This document shows positions 27,785 to 40,664 of a DNA stretch of 64,000 bases, piece by piece. The position numbers were made by a program, and so were the translations under genes. The DNA is from Megachile rotundata (taxonomy: Eukaryota; Arthropoda; Insecta; Hymenoptera; Megachilidae), in assembly GCF_050947335.1 (NCBI RefSeq), contig NW_027473317.1, positions 2,108,001-2,172,000 of the forward strand, written 5' to 3'. Within the stretch, counting starts at the first letter, position 1. Each line of letters opens with the position of its first letter. The notes under the pieces were generated by a model. That model was not told the origin of the DNA. It did no database searches and saw only the letters and a program-made list of their open reading frames with translations.

Positions 27785-27868
27785 ATGATCGTGATTGTAT
27801 GATCGTGATTGTATGATCGTGATTGCATGATCGTGATTGTATGATCGTGATTGTATGATCGTGATTGT
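27785..27868 (+). repeat. GATC ladder, 6 monomers
   Basis: Counterpart of 16,641 and 22,955, reduced from eight to six monomers. One monomer junction reads gcatgatcg instead of gtatgatcg. Confidence 0.95.
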
Positions 27869-29296
27869 ATGATTGTGATTGTATGACTGTGATTGTATAA
27901 TAGTGATTGTGACATTGCGATTGTATGATTGCGATTGTATGATTGTGATTGTATGTTTGTGATTGTATGATTGTGATTGTATGATTGCGACTGTATGATT
28001 GTGATTGCATGATTGTGATTATATGATCGTGATTATATGATTGTGATTGTATGATTGTGATTGTATGATCGTGATTGTATGATCGTGATTGCATGATTGC
28101 GACTGTATGATTGCGATTGTATGATTGTGATTGTATGACTGTGATTGTATGATTGTGATTGTATGATTGTGATTGTATGACTGTGATTGTATGACTGTGA
28201 TTGTATGATTTTGATTGTATGATTGTGATTGCATGATTGAGATTGTATGATTGTGATTGTATGATTGTGATTGTATGATTGTGATTGTATGATGGTGATT
28301 GTATGATTGTGATTGTATGATGGTGATTGTATGATTGTGATTGAATGATTGGGATTGTATGATTGTGATTGTATGATTGTGATTGAATGATAGTGATTGT
28401 GACATTGCGATTGTATGATTGCGATAGTAATATTGCGATTGTATGATTGTGATTGTATGATTGTGATTGTATGATCGTGATTGTATGATCGTGATTGTAT
28501 TATCGTGATTGTATGATCGTGATTTTATGATTGTAATTGTATGATTGTGATTGTATTATTGTGATTGTATTATTGTGATTGTATGATTGTGATTGTATGA
28601 TTTTGATTGTATGACTGTGATTATATGATTGTGTTTGTATGATTGTGATTGTATGATTGTGATTGTATGATTGTCATTGTATGAATGTGATTGTATGACT
28701 TTTATTGTATGATTGTGATTGCATGATTGTGATTGTATGATTGTGATTGTATGATTGTGATTGTATGATTGTGATTGTATGATTGTGATTGTATGATTGT
28801 GATTGTATGATTTTGATTGTATGATTGTGATTGCATGATTGAGATTGTATGATTGTGATTGTATGATTGTGATTGTATGATTGTGATTGTATGATGGTGA
28901 TTGTATGATTGTGATTGTATGATGGTGATTGTATGATTGTGATTGTATGTTTGTGATTATATGATTGTGATTGTATGATTGTGATTGTATGATTGAGATT
29001 GAATGATTGGGATTGTATGATTGTGATTGTATGATTGTGATTGAATGATAGTGATTGTGACATTGCGATTGTATGATTGCGATTGTAATATTGCGATTGT
29101 ATGATTGTGATTGTATGATTGTGATTGTATGATCGTGATTGTATGATCGTGATTGTATTATCGTGATTGTATGATCGTGATTTTATGATTGTAATTGTAT
29201 GATTGTGATTGTATTATTGTGATTGTATTATTGTGATTGTATGATTGTGATTGTATGATTTTGATTGTATGACTGTGATTGTATGATTGTGATTGT

Positions 29297-29324
29297 ATGA
29301 TTCAGATTGTATGGTTGTGGTTGT
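29297..29324 (+). repeat. CAG/GGTTGTGG monomer pair (copy 5)
   Basis: Same pair in the third long-repeat copy, 5,138 bp after copy 4. Its second monomer (29,311) is where the match to 35,751 begins. Confidence 0.95.
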
Positions 29325-29912
29325 ATGATTGTGATTGTATGATTGTGATTGTATGATTGTGATTGTATGGTTGTGAATGTATGATTGTGATTGTATGATT
29401 GTGATTGTATGATTGTGATTGTATGATCGTGATTGCATGACTGTGATTGTATGATTGTGTTTGTATGATTGTGATTGTATGATTGTGATTGTAGTATTGC
29501 GATTGTATGATTGTGATTGTATGATCGTGATTGCATGACTGTGATTGTATGATTGTGTTTGTATGATTGTGATTGTATGATTGTGATTGTATGATTTTAA
29601 TTGTATGATTGTGATTGTATGATCGTGATTGCATGACTGTGATTGTATGATTGTGTTTGTATGATTGTGATTGTATGATTGTGATTGTATGATTGTCATT
29701 GTATGAATGTGATTGTATGACTGTGATTGTATGATTGCGATAGTAAGATTGTGATTGTATGATTGTGATTGTATGATTGTGATTGTATGATTGTGATTGT
29801 ATGATTGTGATTGTATGATTGTGATTGTATGATTGTGATTGTATGATTGTGATTGTATGATTGTGATTGTATGATTGTGATTGTATGATTTTATTTGTAT
29901 GATTGTGTTTGT

Positions 29913-29982
29913 ATGATCGTGATTGTATGATCGTGATTGTATGATCGTGATTGTATGATCGTGATTGTATGATCGTGATTGT
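29913..29982 (+). repeat. GATC ladder, 5 monomers
   Basis: Ends in gtaggattg like the other marker ladders, but gcgtctg follows soon after, showing a change of downstream order. Confidence 0.95.
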
Positions 29983-30906
29983 AGGATTGTGATTGTATGA
30001 TTGTGATTGTATGATTGCGTCTGTATGATTGTGATTGTATGATTATGATTGTATGATTTTAATTGTATGATTGTGATTGTATGATTGTGATTGTATGATC
30101 GTGATTGTATGATCGTGATTGTATGATTGTGATTGTATGATTGTGATTGTACGATAGTGATTGTGACATTGCGATTGTATGATTGTGATTGCATGATTGT
30201 GATTGTATGATTGTGATTGTATGATTGTGATTGTATGATTTTAATTGTATAATTGGGATTGTATGATTGGGATTGTATGATTGTGATTGTATGATTGTGG
30301 TTGTATGTTTGAGATTGAATGATTGGGATTGTATGATTGTGATTGTGTGATTGTGATTGTATGATTGTGATTGTATGATTGTGATTGTATGATTGTGATT
30401 GTATGATTGTGATTGTATGATTGTGATTGTATGATTGTGATTGTATGATTGTGATTGTATGATTGTGATTGTATGATTGTGATTGTATGATTGTGATAGA
30501 ATGATTGCGATTGTATGATTGCGATTGTATGATTGTCATTGTATGAATGTGATTGTATGACTTTTATTGTATGATTGTGATTGCATGATTGTGATTGTAT
30601 GATTGTGATTGTATGATTGTGATTGTATGACTGTGATTGTATCATTGTGATTGTATGATTTTGATTGTATGATTGTGATTGCATGATTGAGATTGTATGA
30701 TTGTGATTGTATGATTGTGATTGTATGATTGTGATTGTATGCTTGTGATTGTATGATTGTGATTGTATAATTGTGATTATATGATTGTGATTGTATGATT
30801 GTGATTGTATGATTGCGTTTGTATGATTGTGATTGTATGATTGTGATTGTGACATTGCGGTTGTATGATTGCGATTTTATTATTGTGTTTGTATGATTGC
30901 GATTGT
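29913..30906 (+). repeat. Transition between the two long-repeat families
   Basis: This begins with a five-monomer GATC ladder but then takes a different order of monomers: gcgtctg, gattatgattg, gtacgatag, a tataattggg pair, gagattgaatg, a gtgtgattg monomer, plain monomers, and gatagaatg. The stretch matches 36,325-37,318 at an offset of 6,412 bp, so it belongs to a large duplication rather than being unique. No gene is visible. Confidence 0.75.
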
Positions 30907-31018
30907 ATGATTGTGATCGTATGATTGTGGTTATATAATTATGGTTCCATGATTGTGATTGTATGATTGTTCCTGCATGATTATGATCGTATGATTGTAA
31001 TTGCATGATTCAGATTTT
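30907..31018 (+). repeat. 112-bp divergent island, type A (copy 1)
   Basis: Eight monomers stay in 14-bp register but carry unusually many substitutions. Key words are gatcgt, ggttat, ataattatggttcc (30,935), gttcctgc, gattatgatcgt, gtaattgc and cagatttt. The preceding segment has the linked type-A variant ttttattattg. It is followed by the alpha arm. Confidence 0.9.
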
Positions 31019-33524
31019 ATGATTGTGATTTTATGATTGTGATTGTATGATTGCGATTGTATGATTGCAATTTTATGAGTGTGATTATATGATTATGATT
31101 GTATGATTGTGATTGTATGATGGTGATTGTATGATTGTGATTGTATGATGGTGATTGTATGATTGTGATTGTATGTTTGTGATTATATGATTGTGATTGT
31201 ATGATTGTGATTGCATGATTGAGATTGAATGATTGGGATTGTATGATTGTGATTGTATGATTGTGATTGAATGATAGTGATTGTGACATTGCGATTGTAT
31301 GATTGCGATTGTAATATTGCGATTGTATGATTGTGATTGTATGGTTGTGATTGTATGATTGTGATTGTATGATTGTGATTGTATGATTGTGATTGTATGA
31401 TTGTGATTGTATGATTGTGATTCTATGATAGTGATTGCGACATTGCGATTGTATGATTGCGATTGTATGATTGTAATTGTATGACTGTGATTGTATGATT
31501 GTGATAGTAAGATTGTGATTGTATGATTGTGATTGTATGATTGTGATTGTATGATTGTGATTGTATGATTTTAATTGTATAATTGGGATTGTATGATTGG
31601 GATTGTATGATTGTGATAGAATGATTGCGATTGTATGATTGCGATTGTATGATTGCGATTGTATGATTGTAATTGTATGATTGCGTTTGTATGATTGCGA
31701 TTGTATGATTGTCATTGTATGATTGTGATTGTATGATTTTAATTGGATGATTGTGATTGTATGATTGCGATTGTAATATTGCGATTGTATGATTGGGATT
31801 GTATGATTGTGATTGTATGATCGTGATTGTATGATCGTGATTGTATGATCGTGATTGTATGATTGTGATTGTATGATTGTGATTGTACGATAGTGATTGT
31901 GACATTGCGATTGTATGATTGCGATTGTATGATTGTGATTGTATGACTGTGATTGTATGATTGTAATTGTATGATTGTGATTGTATGATTGTGATTGTAT
32001 GACTGTGATTGTATGATTGTGATTGTATGATAGTGATTGTGATATTGCGATTGTATGATTGCGATTGTATGATTGTGATTGCATGACAGTGATTGTATGA
32101 TTGTGTTTGTATGATTGTGATTGTATGATTGTGATTGTATGATTGTGATTGTATGATTGTGATTGTATGATGGTGATTGTATGATTGTGATTGTATGTTT
32201 GTGATTATATGATTGTGATTGTATGATTGTGATTGTATGATTGTGATTGTATGATTGTGATTGTATGATTGAGATTGAATGATTGGGATTGTATGATTGT
32301 GATTGTATGATAGTGATTGTATGATAGTCATTGTGACATTGCGATTGTATGATTGTGATTGTATGATTGTGATTGTATGATTGTGATTGTATCATCGTGA
32401 TTGTATGATTGTGATTGCATGATTGTGATTGTATGATTGTGATTGTATGATTGTGATTGTATGATTTTAATTGTATAATTGGGATTGTATGATTGGGATT
32501 GTATGATTGTGATTGTATGATTGCGGTTGTATGTTTGAGATTGAATGATTGGGATTGTATGATTGTGATTGTGTGATTGTGATTGTATGATTGTGATTGT
32601 ATGATTGTGATTGTATGATTGTGATAGAATGATTGCGATTGTATGATTGCGATTGTATGATTGCGATTGTATGATTGTGATTGTATGAGTGTGATTGTAT
32701 GATTGTGATAGTAAGATTGTGATTGTATGATTGTGATTGTATGATTGTGATTGTATGATAGTGATTGTGACATTGCGATTGTATGATTGCGATTGTAAGA
32801 TTGTGATTGTATGATTGTGATTGTATGATTGTGATTGTATGATTTTTATTGTATGATTGCGATTGTATGATTGTGATTGCATGATTGCGACTGTATGATT
32901 GCGATTGTATGATTGTGATTGTATGACTGTGATTGTATGATTGTGATTGTATGATTGTGATTGTATGATTGTGATTGTATGACTGTGATTGTATGACTGT
33001 GATTGTATGATAGTGATTGTGATATTGCGATTGTATGATTGCGATTGTATGATTGTGATTGCATGACTGTGATTATATGATTGTGTTTGTATGATTGTGA
33101 TTGTATGATTGTGATTGTATGATTGTCATTGTATGAAGGTGATTGTATGACTTTTATTGTATGATTGTGATTGCATGATTGTGATTGTATGATTGTGATT
33201 GTATGATTGTGATTGTATGATTGTGATTGTATGATTGTGATTGTATGATTGTGATTGTATGATTGTGATTGTATGATTTTGATTGTATGATTGTGATTGC
33301 ATGATTGAGATTGTATGATTGTGATTGTATGATTGTGATTGTATGATTATGATTATATGCTTGTGATTGTATGATTGTGATTGTATAATTGTGATTATAT
33401 GATTGTGATTGTATGATTGTGATTGTATGATTGCGTTTGTATGATTGTGATTGTATGATTGTGATTGTGACATTGCGATTGTATGATTGCGATTTTATGA
33501 TTGTGTTTGTATGATTGCGATTGT
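31019..33524 (+). repeat. Alpha arm, copy 1 (shortened)
   Basis: Starts with gattttatg, gcaattttatgagtg and gattatatgattatg, then gatggtg, gtaatattgcg, ggttgtg and gatagtgattgcgac. Relative to the arm at 37,431 it has four fewer plain monomers near 32,587-32,614. It also lacks 40 monomers (560 bp), including the GATC ladder, at about 32,671-32,685. No gene is visible. Confidence 0.85.
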
Positions 33525-33636
33525 ATGATTGTGATCGTATGATTGTGGTTATATAATTATGGTTCCATGATTGTGATTGTATGATTGTTCCTGCATGATT
33601 ATGATCGTATGATTGTAATTGCATGATTCAGATTGT
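33525..33636 (+). repeat. 112-bp divergent island, type B (copy 2)
   Basis: This has the same eight-monomer island, ending cagattgt instead of cagatttt and preceded by ttttatgattg instead of ttttattattg. The beta arm follows. It lies 2,618 bp (187 monomers) after copy 1. Confidence 0.9.
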
Positions 33637-35372
33637 ATGATTGTGATTTTATGATTGTGATTGTATGATTTTAATTGTATGATTGTGATTGTATGATTGT
33701 GATTGTATGATTGCGTCTGTATGATTGTGATTGTATGATTTTGATTGTATGATTGTGATTGCATGATTGTGATTATATGATTGTGATTGTATGATTGTGA
33801 TTGTATGATTTTAATTGTATGATTGTGATTGTATGATCGTGATTGCATGACTGTGATTGTATGATTGTGTTTGTATGATTGTGATTGTATGATTGTGATT
33901 GTATGATTGTCATTGTATGAATGTGATTGTATGACTGTGATTGTATGATTGTGATAGTAAGATTGTGATTGTATGATTGTGATTGTATGATTGTGATTGT
34001 ATGATTGTGATTGTATGATTGTGATTGTATGATTGTGATTGTATAATTGTGATTGTATGATTTTATTTGTATGATTGTGATTGTATGATTGTGATTGTAT
34101 GATTGTGATTGTATGATTTTGATTGTATGATTGTGATTGCATGATTGAGATTGTATGATTGTGATTGTATGATCGTGATTGTATGATTGTGATTATATGA
34201 TTGTGATTGTATGATCGCGTTTGTATGATTGTGATTGTATGATTGTGATTGTATGATCGTTATTGTATGATCGTGATTGTATGATCGTGATTGTATGATC
34301 GTGATTGTATGATCGTGATTGTATGATCGTGATTGTAGGATTGTGATTGTATGATTGTGATTGTATGTCTGTGATTGTATAATAGTGATTGTGAGATTGC
34401 GATTGTATGATTGCGATTGTATGACTGTGATTGTATGATTGTGATAGTAAGATTGTGATTGTATGATTGTGATTGTATGATTGTGATTGTATGATAGTGA
34501 TTGTGACATTGCGATTGTATGATTGCGAATGTATGATTGTGATTGTATGATTGTGATTGTATGATTGTGATTGTATGATAGTGATTGTGACATTGCGATT
34601 GTATGATTGCGATTGTATGATTGTGATTGTATGATTGTGATTGTATAATTTTAATTGTATGATTGTGATTGTATGATTGTGATTGCATGATTGCGACTGT
34701 ATGATTGTGATTGTATGATTTTGATTGCATGATTGTGATTGCATGACTGTGATTGTATGATTGTGATTGTATGATTGTGATTGTATGATTGTGATTGTAT
34801 GATTATGATTGTATGATTGTGATTGTATGATTGTGATTGTATGATTGTGATTGTATGATTGTGATTGTATGATTTTGATTGTATGATTGTGATTGTATGA
34901 TTGCGATTGTAATATTGCGATTGTATGATTGTGATTGCATGACTGTGATTATATGATTGTGTTCGTATGATTGTGATTGTATGATTGTGATTGTATGATT
35001 GTCATTGTATGAATGTGATTGTATGACTTTTATTGCATGATTGTGATTGCATGATTGTGATTGTATGATTGTGATTGTATGATTGTGATTGTATGACTGT
35101 GATTGTATCATTGTGATTGTATGATTTTGATTGTATGATTGTGATTGCATGATTGAGATTGTATGATTGTGATTGTATGATTGTGATTGTATGATTGTGA
35201 TTGTATGCTTGTGATTGTATGATTGTGATTGTATAATTGTGATTATATGATTGTGATTGTATGATTGTGATTGTATGATTGCGTTTGTATGATTGTGATT
35301 GTATGATTGTGATTGTGACATTGCGATTGTATGATTGCGATTTTATTATTGTGTTTGTATGATTGCGATTGT
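33637..35372 (+). repeat. Beta arm, copy 1
   Basis: Follows a type-B island. The order is gattttaattg, gcgtctg, gattttgattg, gattatatg, gatcgtgattgcatg, gtcattgtatgaatg, gatagt/aagatt, gattttatttg, gatcgcgtttg, a GATC ladder, gtgagattgcg, and then gcgactg. The whole arm recurs at 40,665 with an offset of 7,028 bp. Confidence 0.85.
34253..34336 (+). repeat. GATC ladder, 6 monomers (beta arm)
   Basis: First monomer reads gatcgttattg, the other five gatcgtgattg; gtaggattg follows. The same arrangement occurs in the next three beta arms. Confidence 0.95.
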
Positions 35373-35484
35373 ATGATTGTGATCGTATGATTGTGGTTAT
35401 ATAATTATGGTTCCATGATTGTGATTGTATGATTGTTCCTGCATGATTATGATCGTATGATTGTAATTGCATGATTCAGATTTT
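35373..35484 (+). repeat. 112-bp divergent island, type A (copy 3)
   Basis: It ends cagatttt and has ttttattattg upstream. The alpha arm does not follow. After four monomers the sequence turns to plain monomers and a gtaatattgcg module, so a junction lies just downstream. Confidence 0.9.
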
Positions 35485-37318
35485 ATGATTGTGATTTTAT
35501 GATTGTGATTGTATGATTGCGATTGTATGATTGTGATTGTATGATTGTGATTGTATGATTTTGATTGTATGATTGTGATTGTATGATTGCGATTGTAATA
35601 TTGCGATTGTATGATTGTGATTGCATGACTGTGATTATATGATTGTGTTTGTATGATTGTGATTGTATGATTGTGATTGTATGATTGTCATTGTATGAAT
35701 GTGATTGTATGACTTTTATTGCATGATTGTGATTGCATGATTGTGATTGTATGGTTGTGGTTGTATGATTGTGATTGTATGATTGTGATTGTATGATTGT
35801 GATTGTATGGTTGTGAATGTATGATTGTGATTGTATGATTGTGATTGTATGATCGTGATTGCATGACTGTGATTGTATGATTGTGTTTGTATGATTGTGA
35901 TTGTATGATTGTGATTGTAGTATTGCGATTGTATGATTGTGATTGTATGATCGTGATTGCATGACTGTGATTGTATGATTGTGTTTGTATGATTGTGATT
36001 GTATGATTGTGATTGTATGATTTTAATTGTATGATTGTGATTGTATGATCGTGATTGCATGACTGTGATTGTATGATTGTGTTTGTATGATTGTGATTGT
36101 ATGATTGTGATTGTATGATTGTCATTGTATGAATGTGATTGTATGACTGTGATTGTATGATTGCGATAGTAAGATTGTGATTGTATGATTGTGATTGTAT
36201 GATTGTGATTGTATGATTGTGATTGTATGATTGTGATTGTATGATTGTGATTGTATGATTGTGATTGTATGATTGTGATTGTATGATTGTGATTGTATGA
36301 TTTTATTTGTATGATTGTGTTTGTATGATCGTGATTGTATGATCGTGATTGTATGATCGTGATTGTATGATCGTGATTGTATGATCGTGATTGTAGGCTT
36401 GTGATTGTATGATTGTGATTGTATGATTGCGTCTGTATGATTGTGATTGTATGATTATGATTGTATGATTTTAATTGTATGATTGTGATTGTATGATTGT
36501 GATTGTATGATCGTGATTGTATGATCGTGATTGTATGATTGTGATTGTATGATTGTGATTGTACGATAGTGATTGTGACATTGCGATTGTATGATTGTGA
36601 TTGCATGATTGTGATTGTATGATTGTGATTGTATGATTGTGATTGTATGATTTTAATTGTATAATTGGGATTGTATGATTGGGATTGTATGATTGTGATT
36701 GTATGATTGTGGTTGTATGTTTGAGATTGAATGATTGGGATTGTATGATTGTGATTGTGTGATTGTGATTGTATGATTGTGATTGTATGATTGTGATTGT
36801 ATGATTGTGATTGTATGATTGTGATTGTATGATTGTGATTGTATGATTGTGATTGTATGATTGTGATTGTATGATTGTGATTGTATGATTGTGATTGTAT
36901 GATTGTGATAGAATGATTGCGATTGTATGATTGCGATTGTATGATTGTCATTGTATGAATGTGATTGTATGACTTTTATTGTATGATTGTGATTGCATGA
37001 TTGTGATTGTATGATTGTGATTGTATGATTGTGATTGTATGACTGTGATTGTATCATTGTGATTGTATGATTTTGATTGTATGATTGTGATTGCATGATT
37101 GAGATTGTATGATTGTGATTGTATGATTGTGATTGTATGATTGTGATTGTATGCTTGTGATTGTATGATTGTGATTGTATAATTGTGATTATATGATTGT
37201 GATTGTATGATTGTGATTGTATGATTGCGTTTGTATGATTGTGATTGTATGATTGTGATTGTGACATTGCGATTGTATGATTGCGATTTTATTATTGTGT
37301 TTGTATGATTGCGATTGT
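35485..37318 (+). repeat. Junction segment duplicated from 29.3-30.9 kb
   Basis: After a type-A island this segment runs through a gtaatattgcg module. From the ggttgtgg monomer at 35,751 it matches 29,311 onward at 6,440 bp, settling to 6,412 bp. It contains a GATC ladder at 36,325 and a gtaggcttg monomer where the source has gtaggattg. It represents the last part of the first long-repeat family placed inside the second. Confidence 0.8.
36325..36394 (+). repeat. GATC ladder, 5 monomers
   Basis: Duplicate of the ladder at 29,913 (6,412 bp away), ending in gtaggcttg instead of gtaggattg. Confidence 0.95.
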
Positions 37319-37430
37319 ATGATTGTGATCGTATGATTGTGGTTATATAATTATGGTTCCATGATTGTGATTGTATGATTGTTCCTGCATGATTATGATC
37401 GTATGATTGTAATTGCATGATTCAGATTTT
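37319..37430 (+). repeat. 112-bp divergent island, type A (copy 4)
   Basis: This type-A island is followed by the alpha arm. It is 6,412 bp (458 monomers) from copy 1, with matching sequence on both sides. Confidence 0.9.
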
Positions 37431-40400
37431 ATGATTGTGATTTTATGATTGTGATTGTATGATTGCGATTGTATGATTGCAATTTTATGAGTGTGATTAT
37501 ATGATTATGATTGTATGATTGTGATTGTATGATGGTGATTGTATGATTGTGATTGTATGATGGTGATTGTATGATTGTGATTGTATGTTTGTGATTATAT
37601 GATTGTGATTGTATGATTGTGATTGCATGATTGAGATTGAATGATTGGGATTGTATGATTGTGATTGTATGATTGTGATTGAATGATAGTGATTGTGACA
37701 TTGCGATTGTATGATTGCGATTGTAATATTGCGATTGTATGATTGTGATTGTATGGTTGTGATTGTATGATTGTGATTGTATGATTGTGATTGTATGATT
37801 GTGATTGTATGATTGTGATTGTATGATTGTGATTGTATGATAGTGATTGCGACATTGCGATTGTATGATTGCGATTGTATGATTGTAATTGTATGACTGT
37901 GATTGTATGATTGTGATAGTAAGATTGTGATTGTATGATTGTGATTGTATGATTGTGATTGTATGATTGTGATTGTATGATTTTAATTGTATAATTGGGA
38001 TTGTATGATTGGGATTGTATGATTGTGATAGAATGATTGCGATTGTATGATTGCGATTGTATGATTGCGATTGTATGATTGTAATTGTATGATTGCGTTT
38101 GTATGATTGCGATTGTATGATTGTCGTTGTATGATTGTGATTGTATGATTTTAATTGGATGATTGTGATTGTATGATTGCGATTGTAATATTGCGATTGT
38201 ATGATTGGGATTGTATGATTGTGATTGTATGATCGTGATTGTATGATCGTGATTGTATGATCGTGATTGTATGATTGTGATTGTATGATTGTGATTGTAC
38301 GATAGTGATTGTGACATTGCGATTGTATGATTGCGATTGTATGATTGTGATTGTATGACTGTGATTGTATGATTGTAATTGTATGATTGTGATTGTATGA
38401 TTGTGATTGTATGACTGTGATTGTATGATTGTGATTGTATGATAGTGATTGTGATATTGCGATTGTATGATTGCGATTGTATGATTGTGATTGCATGACA
38501 GTGATTGTATGATTGTGTTTGTATGATTGTGATTGTATGATTGTGATTGTATGATTGTGATTGTATGATTGTGATTGTATGATGGTGATTGTATGATTGT
38601 GATTGTATGTTTGTGATTATATGATTGTGATTGTATGATTGTGATTGTATGATTGTGATTGTATGATTGTGATTGTATGATTGAGATTGAATGATTGGGA
38701 TTGTATGATTGTGATTGTATGATAGTGATTGTATGATAGTCATTGTGACATTGCGATTGTATGATTGTGATTGTATGATTGTGATTGTATGATTGTGATT
38801 GTATCATCGTGATTGTATGATTGTGATTGCATGATTGTGATTGTATGATTGTGATTGTATGATTGTGATTGTATGATTTTAATTGTATAATTGGGATTGT
38901 ATGATTGGGATTGTATGATTGTGATTGTATGATTGCGGTTGTATGTTTGAGATTGAATGATTGGGATTGTATGATTGTGATTGTGTGATTGTGATTGTAT
39001 GATTGTGATTGTATGATTGTGATTGTATGATTGTGATTGTATGATTGTGATTGTATGATTGTGATTGTATGATTGTGATTGTATGATTGTGATAGAATGA
39101 TTGCGATTGTATGATTGCGATTGTATGATTGCGATTGTATGATTGTGATTGTATCATTGCGTTTGTATGATTGCGATTGTATGATTGTCATTGTATGATT
39201 GTGATTGTATGATCGTGATTGTATGATCGTGATTGTATGATCGTGATTGTATGATCGTGATTGTATGATCGTGATTGTATGATCGTGATTGTATGATCGT
39301 GATTGTATGATTGTGATTGTATGACTGTGATTGTATAATAGTGATTGTGACATTGCGATTGTATGATTGCGATTGTATGATTGTGATTGTATGTTTGTGA
39401 TTGTATGATTGTGATTGTGTGATTGCGACTGTATGATTGTGATTGCATGATTGTGATTATATGATTGTGATTATATGATTGTGATTGTATGATTGTGATT
39501 GCATGATTGTGATTGTATGATCGTCATTGTATGATTGTGATTGTATGATTTTAATTGTATGATTGTGATTGTATGATTGTGATTGTATGATCGTGATTGT
39601 ATGATCGTGATTGTATGATTGTGATTGTATGATTGTGATTGTATGACTGTGATTGTATAATAGTGATTGTGACATTGCGATTGTATGATTGCGATTGTAT
39701 GATTGTGATTGTATGAGTGTGATTGTATGATTGTGATAGTAAGATTGTGATTGTATGATTGTGATTGTATGATTGTGATTGTATGATAGTGATTGTGACA
39801 TTGCGATTGTATGATTGCGATTGTAAGATTGTGATTGTATGATTGTGATTGTATGATTGTGATTGTATGATTTTTATTGTATGATTGCGATTGTATGATT
39901 GTGATTGCATGATTGCGACTGTATGATTGCGATTGTATGATTGTGATTGTATGACTGTGATTGTATGATTGTGATTGTATGATTGTGATTGTATGATTGT
40001 GATTGTATGACTGTGATTGTATGACTGTGATTGTATGATAGTGATTGTGATATTGCGATTGTATGATTGCGATTGTATGATTGTGATTGCATGACTGTGA
40101 TTATATGATTGTGTTTGTATGATTGTGATTGTATGATTGTGATTGTATGATTGTCATTGTATGAAGGTGATTGTATGACTTTTATTGTATGATTGTGATT
40201 GCATGATTGTGATTGTATGATTGTGATTGTATGATTGTGATTGTATGATTGTGATTGTATGATTGTGATTGTATGATTGTGATTGTATGATTGTGATTGT
40301 ATGATTTTGATTGTATGATTGTGATTGCATGATTGAGATTGTATGATTGTGATTGTATGATTGTGATTGTATGATTATGATTATATGCTTGTGATTGTAT

Positions 40401-40552
40401 GATTGTGATTGTATAATTGTGATTATATGATTGTGATTGTATGATTGTGATTGTATGATTGCGTTTGTATGATTGTGATTGTATGATTGTGATTGTGACA
40501 TTGCGATTGTATGATTGCGATTTTATGATTGTGTTTGTATGATTGCGATTGT
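37431..40552 (+). repeat. Alpha arm, copy 2
   Basis: This is a full-length alpha arm between islands at 37,319 and 40,553, with a seven-monomer GATC ladder at 39,209 and gatagaatg at 39,091. It recurs at 42,513 and 47,651 with offsets of 5,082 and 5,138 bp. Private change: gattgtcgttg near 38,121. No gene is visible. Confidence 0.87.
39209..39306 (+). repeat. GATC ladder, 7 monomers (alpha arm)
   Basis: Alpha-arm ladder. It is missing from the shortened alpha arm at 31,019, where 40 monomers including this ladder are absent. Confidence 0.95.
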
Positions 40553-40664
40553 ATGATTGTGATCGTATGATTGTGGTTATATAATTATGGTTCCATGATT
40601 GTGATTGTATGATTGTTCCTGCATGATTATGATCGTATGATTGTAATTGCATGATTCAGATTGT
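40553..40664 (+). repeat. 112-bp divergent island, type B (copy 5)
   Basis: This type-B island is followed by the beta arm. It lies 3,234 bp (231 monomers) after copy 4 and 7,028 bp (502 monomers) after copy 2. Confidence 0.9.

Larger units (their letters stand above)
24929..29912 (+). repeat. Long higher-order repeat, third copy (4,984 bp, rearranged)
   Basis: This copy is 356 monomers between GATC ladders. Compared with the second copy it has lost 36 monomers (504 bp) at about 27,631-27,658, where gacagtg is followed after two or three monomers by gatagaatg. It has also gained a partial duplication in which the gattttatgattg segment occurs at both 28,521 and 29,179 (658 bp, 47 monomers apart). 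The end matches the second copy at 5,138 bp offset. Confidence 0.82.

Noticed and set aside
30935..30948. TATA-like words (tatataattat in the islands, gtataatag in many monomers)
   Set aside because: They arise from single substitutions in the repeat, recur dozens of times, and have no associated transcription unit or second promoter element.
30907..31018. Island as the remnant of an inserted transposon
   Set aside because: It keeps the 14-bp phase and each monomer aligns to the consensus with several substitutions. No target-site duplication, inverted repeat or foreign sequence is visible.
31019..31090. Possible tRNA or small RNA gene in the less regular sequence after the islands
   Set aside because: The sequence remains in 14-bp register with monomer-like content, and I see no paired stems or conserved tRNA boxes.
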